Source: Bryobacterales bacterium (lineage in GTDB: Bacteria; Acidobacteriota; Terriglobia; Bryobacterales; Bryobacteraceae). Taken from it: a stretch of DNA of 34,157 nt. Below, piece after piece: positions 32,738 to 34,157 of this stretch. The translations under genes and the position numbers were made by a program. The notes beneath the pieces were generated by a model. That model was not told the origin of the DNA. It did no database searches and was given only the letters and a program-made list of their open reading frames with translations. Position 1 is the first letter of the stretch. Every line of letters begins with the position of its first letter. The stretch covers positions 7,084-41,240 of the forward strand of contig PLDF01000177.1 of NCBI GenBank assembly GCA_003135055.1, read 5' to 3'.

Positions 32738-34060
32738 CTAAGGTCCGAGGATCTTTTCGGCGGCTTGCTTGCCAGTGCGCACGCAATCTGGGATGCCGAT
32801 GCCGCTGTACGCGTTTCCGGCCAGATGCAGTCCGGGAACTTCGGCGGCCAGCTCCTGAATCTCCGCTATGCGTTGCGCGTGGCCCACGCCATACTGCGCC
32901 ATGGCGCGCGGCCAACGGAAAATACGATGGAATCGCGGCTCCCCGCGGACGCCCGCCAAGTCTTGCAGCTCGCGGTGGACCGCGCCGATATCCGGCTCGT
33001 CTTCGCCGCTCAGGAAGCAGCGCGCCAGAGTTGTGCCCTCCGGCGCGCGGTAGGGAAACTTGGTTCCCACCCACGTGCATGCCACAATCCGCCGCCGCTC
33101 TTTCCGGGGGATGAGGAAACCGAAACCGGGCATCGGGGGCGGCCCTCCGTACCCTAACGCCACCACCACCGAGGAACTGTAAGCGATTCCACCGAGCAGC
33201 TCCGCCAGGCGGCCATCGAGCAGCTTTGCGGCGTTGTGCGCTTCGCAGGCCAGTACCATGTGTACCGCCTCCAGCCAATCGCCACCGGCCTTGATTCGAA
33301 ACCCGGCGGATGTGCGCTCAATGGCGTCCACGCCCATTTGGCGCAGTTCGCACTTGCCGCGGATGGCGCCGACAATGGCGTCGACCCACTGGCCCAGGCC
33401 ACCCTTGAGCGTCCGGAACAGCGGGCCAGCGCTCTGTTTGGGGCGAGTCGCCAGCACTCCCCGGGTGAGGCTGCCATAACGCTTTTCCAGTTCGGCGAAG
33501 CGGGGAAGCACGCTGTCGACGCTGAGATCGCGCGGGTCGCCGCCGTAGACGCCGGAAAGGAGCGGCTCCGCGAGATAGTCCACGGCTTCCTGGCCGTAGT
33601 GATCGCGGATGAATTCGGCGATGGAGCGATCAGGCCGAGGTGGCCCGGGCCGGCGAAAGAATTCCACGCCCATGCGGATCTTGGCGCCCCAGCCGAGCAG
33701 CCCGGAAAGAGCCATCGGCATGATTTTGGTGGGAACTACCATCATGAGGCCGTCGGGCATCGGGACCATTCGCCCGTGCCTGCGGATATAGGTCTTACGC
33801 TGGTAGTCGTTGGACGCGATGACTTCGCTTTCGAGGCCAAGCTCGCGGATCATCGCCAGGGCTTCGGGCTTGGCCGCGAGAAAGCTGTCGGGACCGCCCT
33901 CAATGGTGCAGCCCTCGACGCGCTCGGTTTGAATGACGCCGCCGGCGCGCGGCCGCGGATCGAGAATGAGGGAGGGCTGGCCAGCCCGGGCGAGATAGTA
34001 GGCTGCCGAGAGGCCGGAGATGCCGGCCCCGACGACGATGATGGACGGGTTGTAGGGCAG
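32738..34060 (-). CDS. hemY: Protoporphyrinogen oxidase, HemY type
   Basis: This FAD enzyme of heme synthesis oxidises protoporphyrinogen IX (or coproporphyrinogen in some lineages). The frame stays open past the first ATG (33853), and the dinucleotide-binding sequence SIIVVGAGISGLSAAYYLARAG lies upstream of it, then GGVIQTERVEGC and EGGPDSFLAAK. The C-terminus has LHLAGNAYSGIGIPDC, the HemY signature. Between the in-frame TAA (34102-34100) and the FAD motif there is no ATG, GTG or TTG. The likeliest start is the CTG at 34060, giving 440 aa (typical is about 460). A degenerate copy of its C-terminus lies at 30531-30626. Confidence 0.85.
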   Translation of the reverse strand: MPYNPSIIVVGAGISGLSAAYYLARAGQPSLILDPRPRAGGVIQTERVEGCTIEGGPDSFLAAKPEALAMIRELGLESEVIASNDYQRKTYIRRHGRMVPMPDGLMMVVPTKIMPMALSGLLGWGAKIRMGVEFFRRPGPPRPDRSIAEFIRDHYGQEAVDYLAEPLLSGVYGGDPRDLSVDSVLPRFAELEKRYGSLTRGVLATRPKQSAGPLFRTLKGGLGQWVDAIVGAIRGKCELRQMGVDAIERTSAGFRIKAGGDWLEAVHMVLACEAHNAAKLLDGRLAELLGGIAYSSSVVVALGYGGPPPMPGFGFLIPRKERRRIVACTWVGTKFPYRAPEGTTLARCFLSGEDEPDIGAVHRELQDLAGVRGEPRFHRIFRWPRAMAQYGVGHAQRIAEIQELAAEVPGLHLAGNAYSGIGIPDCVRTGKQAAEKILGP

Positions 34061-34157
34061 ATTGCTAACCCAATGTCGCTGACTCTGCCCGTTCCCGCAT
34101 TAGTTGTGGGAAGGCTCGGATGTGAGGTAGCGTTGGATGGTGTGAGGTGGGACAGAC
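34061..34157 (-). other. Right edge: end of an unidentified upstream minus-strand gene
   Basis: Two short frames enter from the window edge. One ends at TAA 34102-34100 (tail VPPHTIQRYLTSEPSHN) and has the higher GC at third codon positions. The other ends at TAG 34067-34065, 4 nt before the putative CTG start (tail MRERAESATLG). Too little is present to choose. Heme genes such as hemH or hemE are common upstream of hemY, but these tails do not settle it. Confidence 0.3.

Noticed and set aside
1..34157. CRISPR array, prophage, or intact IS element
   Set aside because: The repeats seen are short, irregularly spaced palindromes without spacers, and no transposase, integrase, or phage structural gene is present.

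Overview
The window is high-GC bacterial chromosomal DNA whose gene content points to an Acidobacteriota member close to Candidatus Solibacter / Bryobacterales. The markers are an orphan two-lobed FtsX-type permease of the acidobacterial ADOP family, two large Oar-like TonB-dependent receptors with a carboxypeptidase-regulatory N-terminus, a secreted TIGR03118 protein with the Solibacter-type C-terminal domain, a membrane Ser/Thr kinase, and many intergenic palindromic repeats. The lineage is inferred from family membership only. I see no rRNA or tRNA gene, CRISPR array, intact insertion sequence or prophage.

Layout: 127-6966 is a minus-strand block with an RlmA-type rRNA methyltransferase 13 bp downstream of a GH78 rhamnosidase, an exported M20 amidohydrolase, a Ser/Thr kinase and a small Cys-rich protein. 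A divergent pair follows, a phytanoyl-CoA-dioxygenase-like protein (minus) and a radical SAM/SPASM protein (plus), separated by a repeat-rich gap. 9727-15991 (plus) holds the TIGR03118 protein, a secreted beta-helix protein and the ADOP permease. 16047-23042 (minus) holds a TonB-dependent receptor, a DUF4861-GH88 hydrolase and a KduI/IolB-type isomerase. 23702-26694 (plus) holds a secreted hypothetical protein and a TMTC-like membrane protein with TPRs. 26745-34060 (minus) holds a second TonB-dependent receptor preceded by a 40-codon leader ORF, a fragment of protoporphyrinogen oxidase, a membrane protein with a DNA-binding-like N-terminus and two malectin domains, and the intact protoporphyrinogen oxidase.

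Functional reading: GH78, the beta-helix protein, GH88, the KduI/IolB isomerase and the two receptors fit a scattered capacity to break down rhamnose- and uronate-containing plant or microbial polysaccharides. This is inference; the genes do not form one clean utilisation locus.

Most unusual points: (1) the second receptor is preceded by a leader ORF that looks like the 5' end of another receptor gene (start-site motif, signal peptide, first residues of the mature protein). It stops in an ATGA overlap with the receptor start and lies behind a good promoter. (2) A 32-codon remnant of the protoporphyrinogen oxidase C-terminus lies about 2.1 kb from the intact gene. (3) Two copies of a palindromic repeat are embedded in frame in the linker of the malectin protein. 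(4) At least four families of hairpin repeats fill the gaps, and some extend into gene starts.
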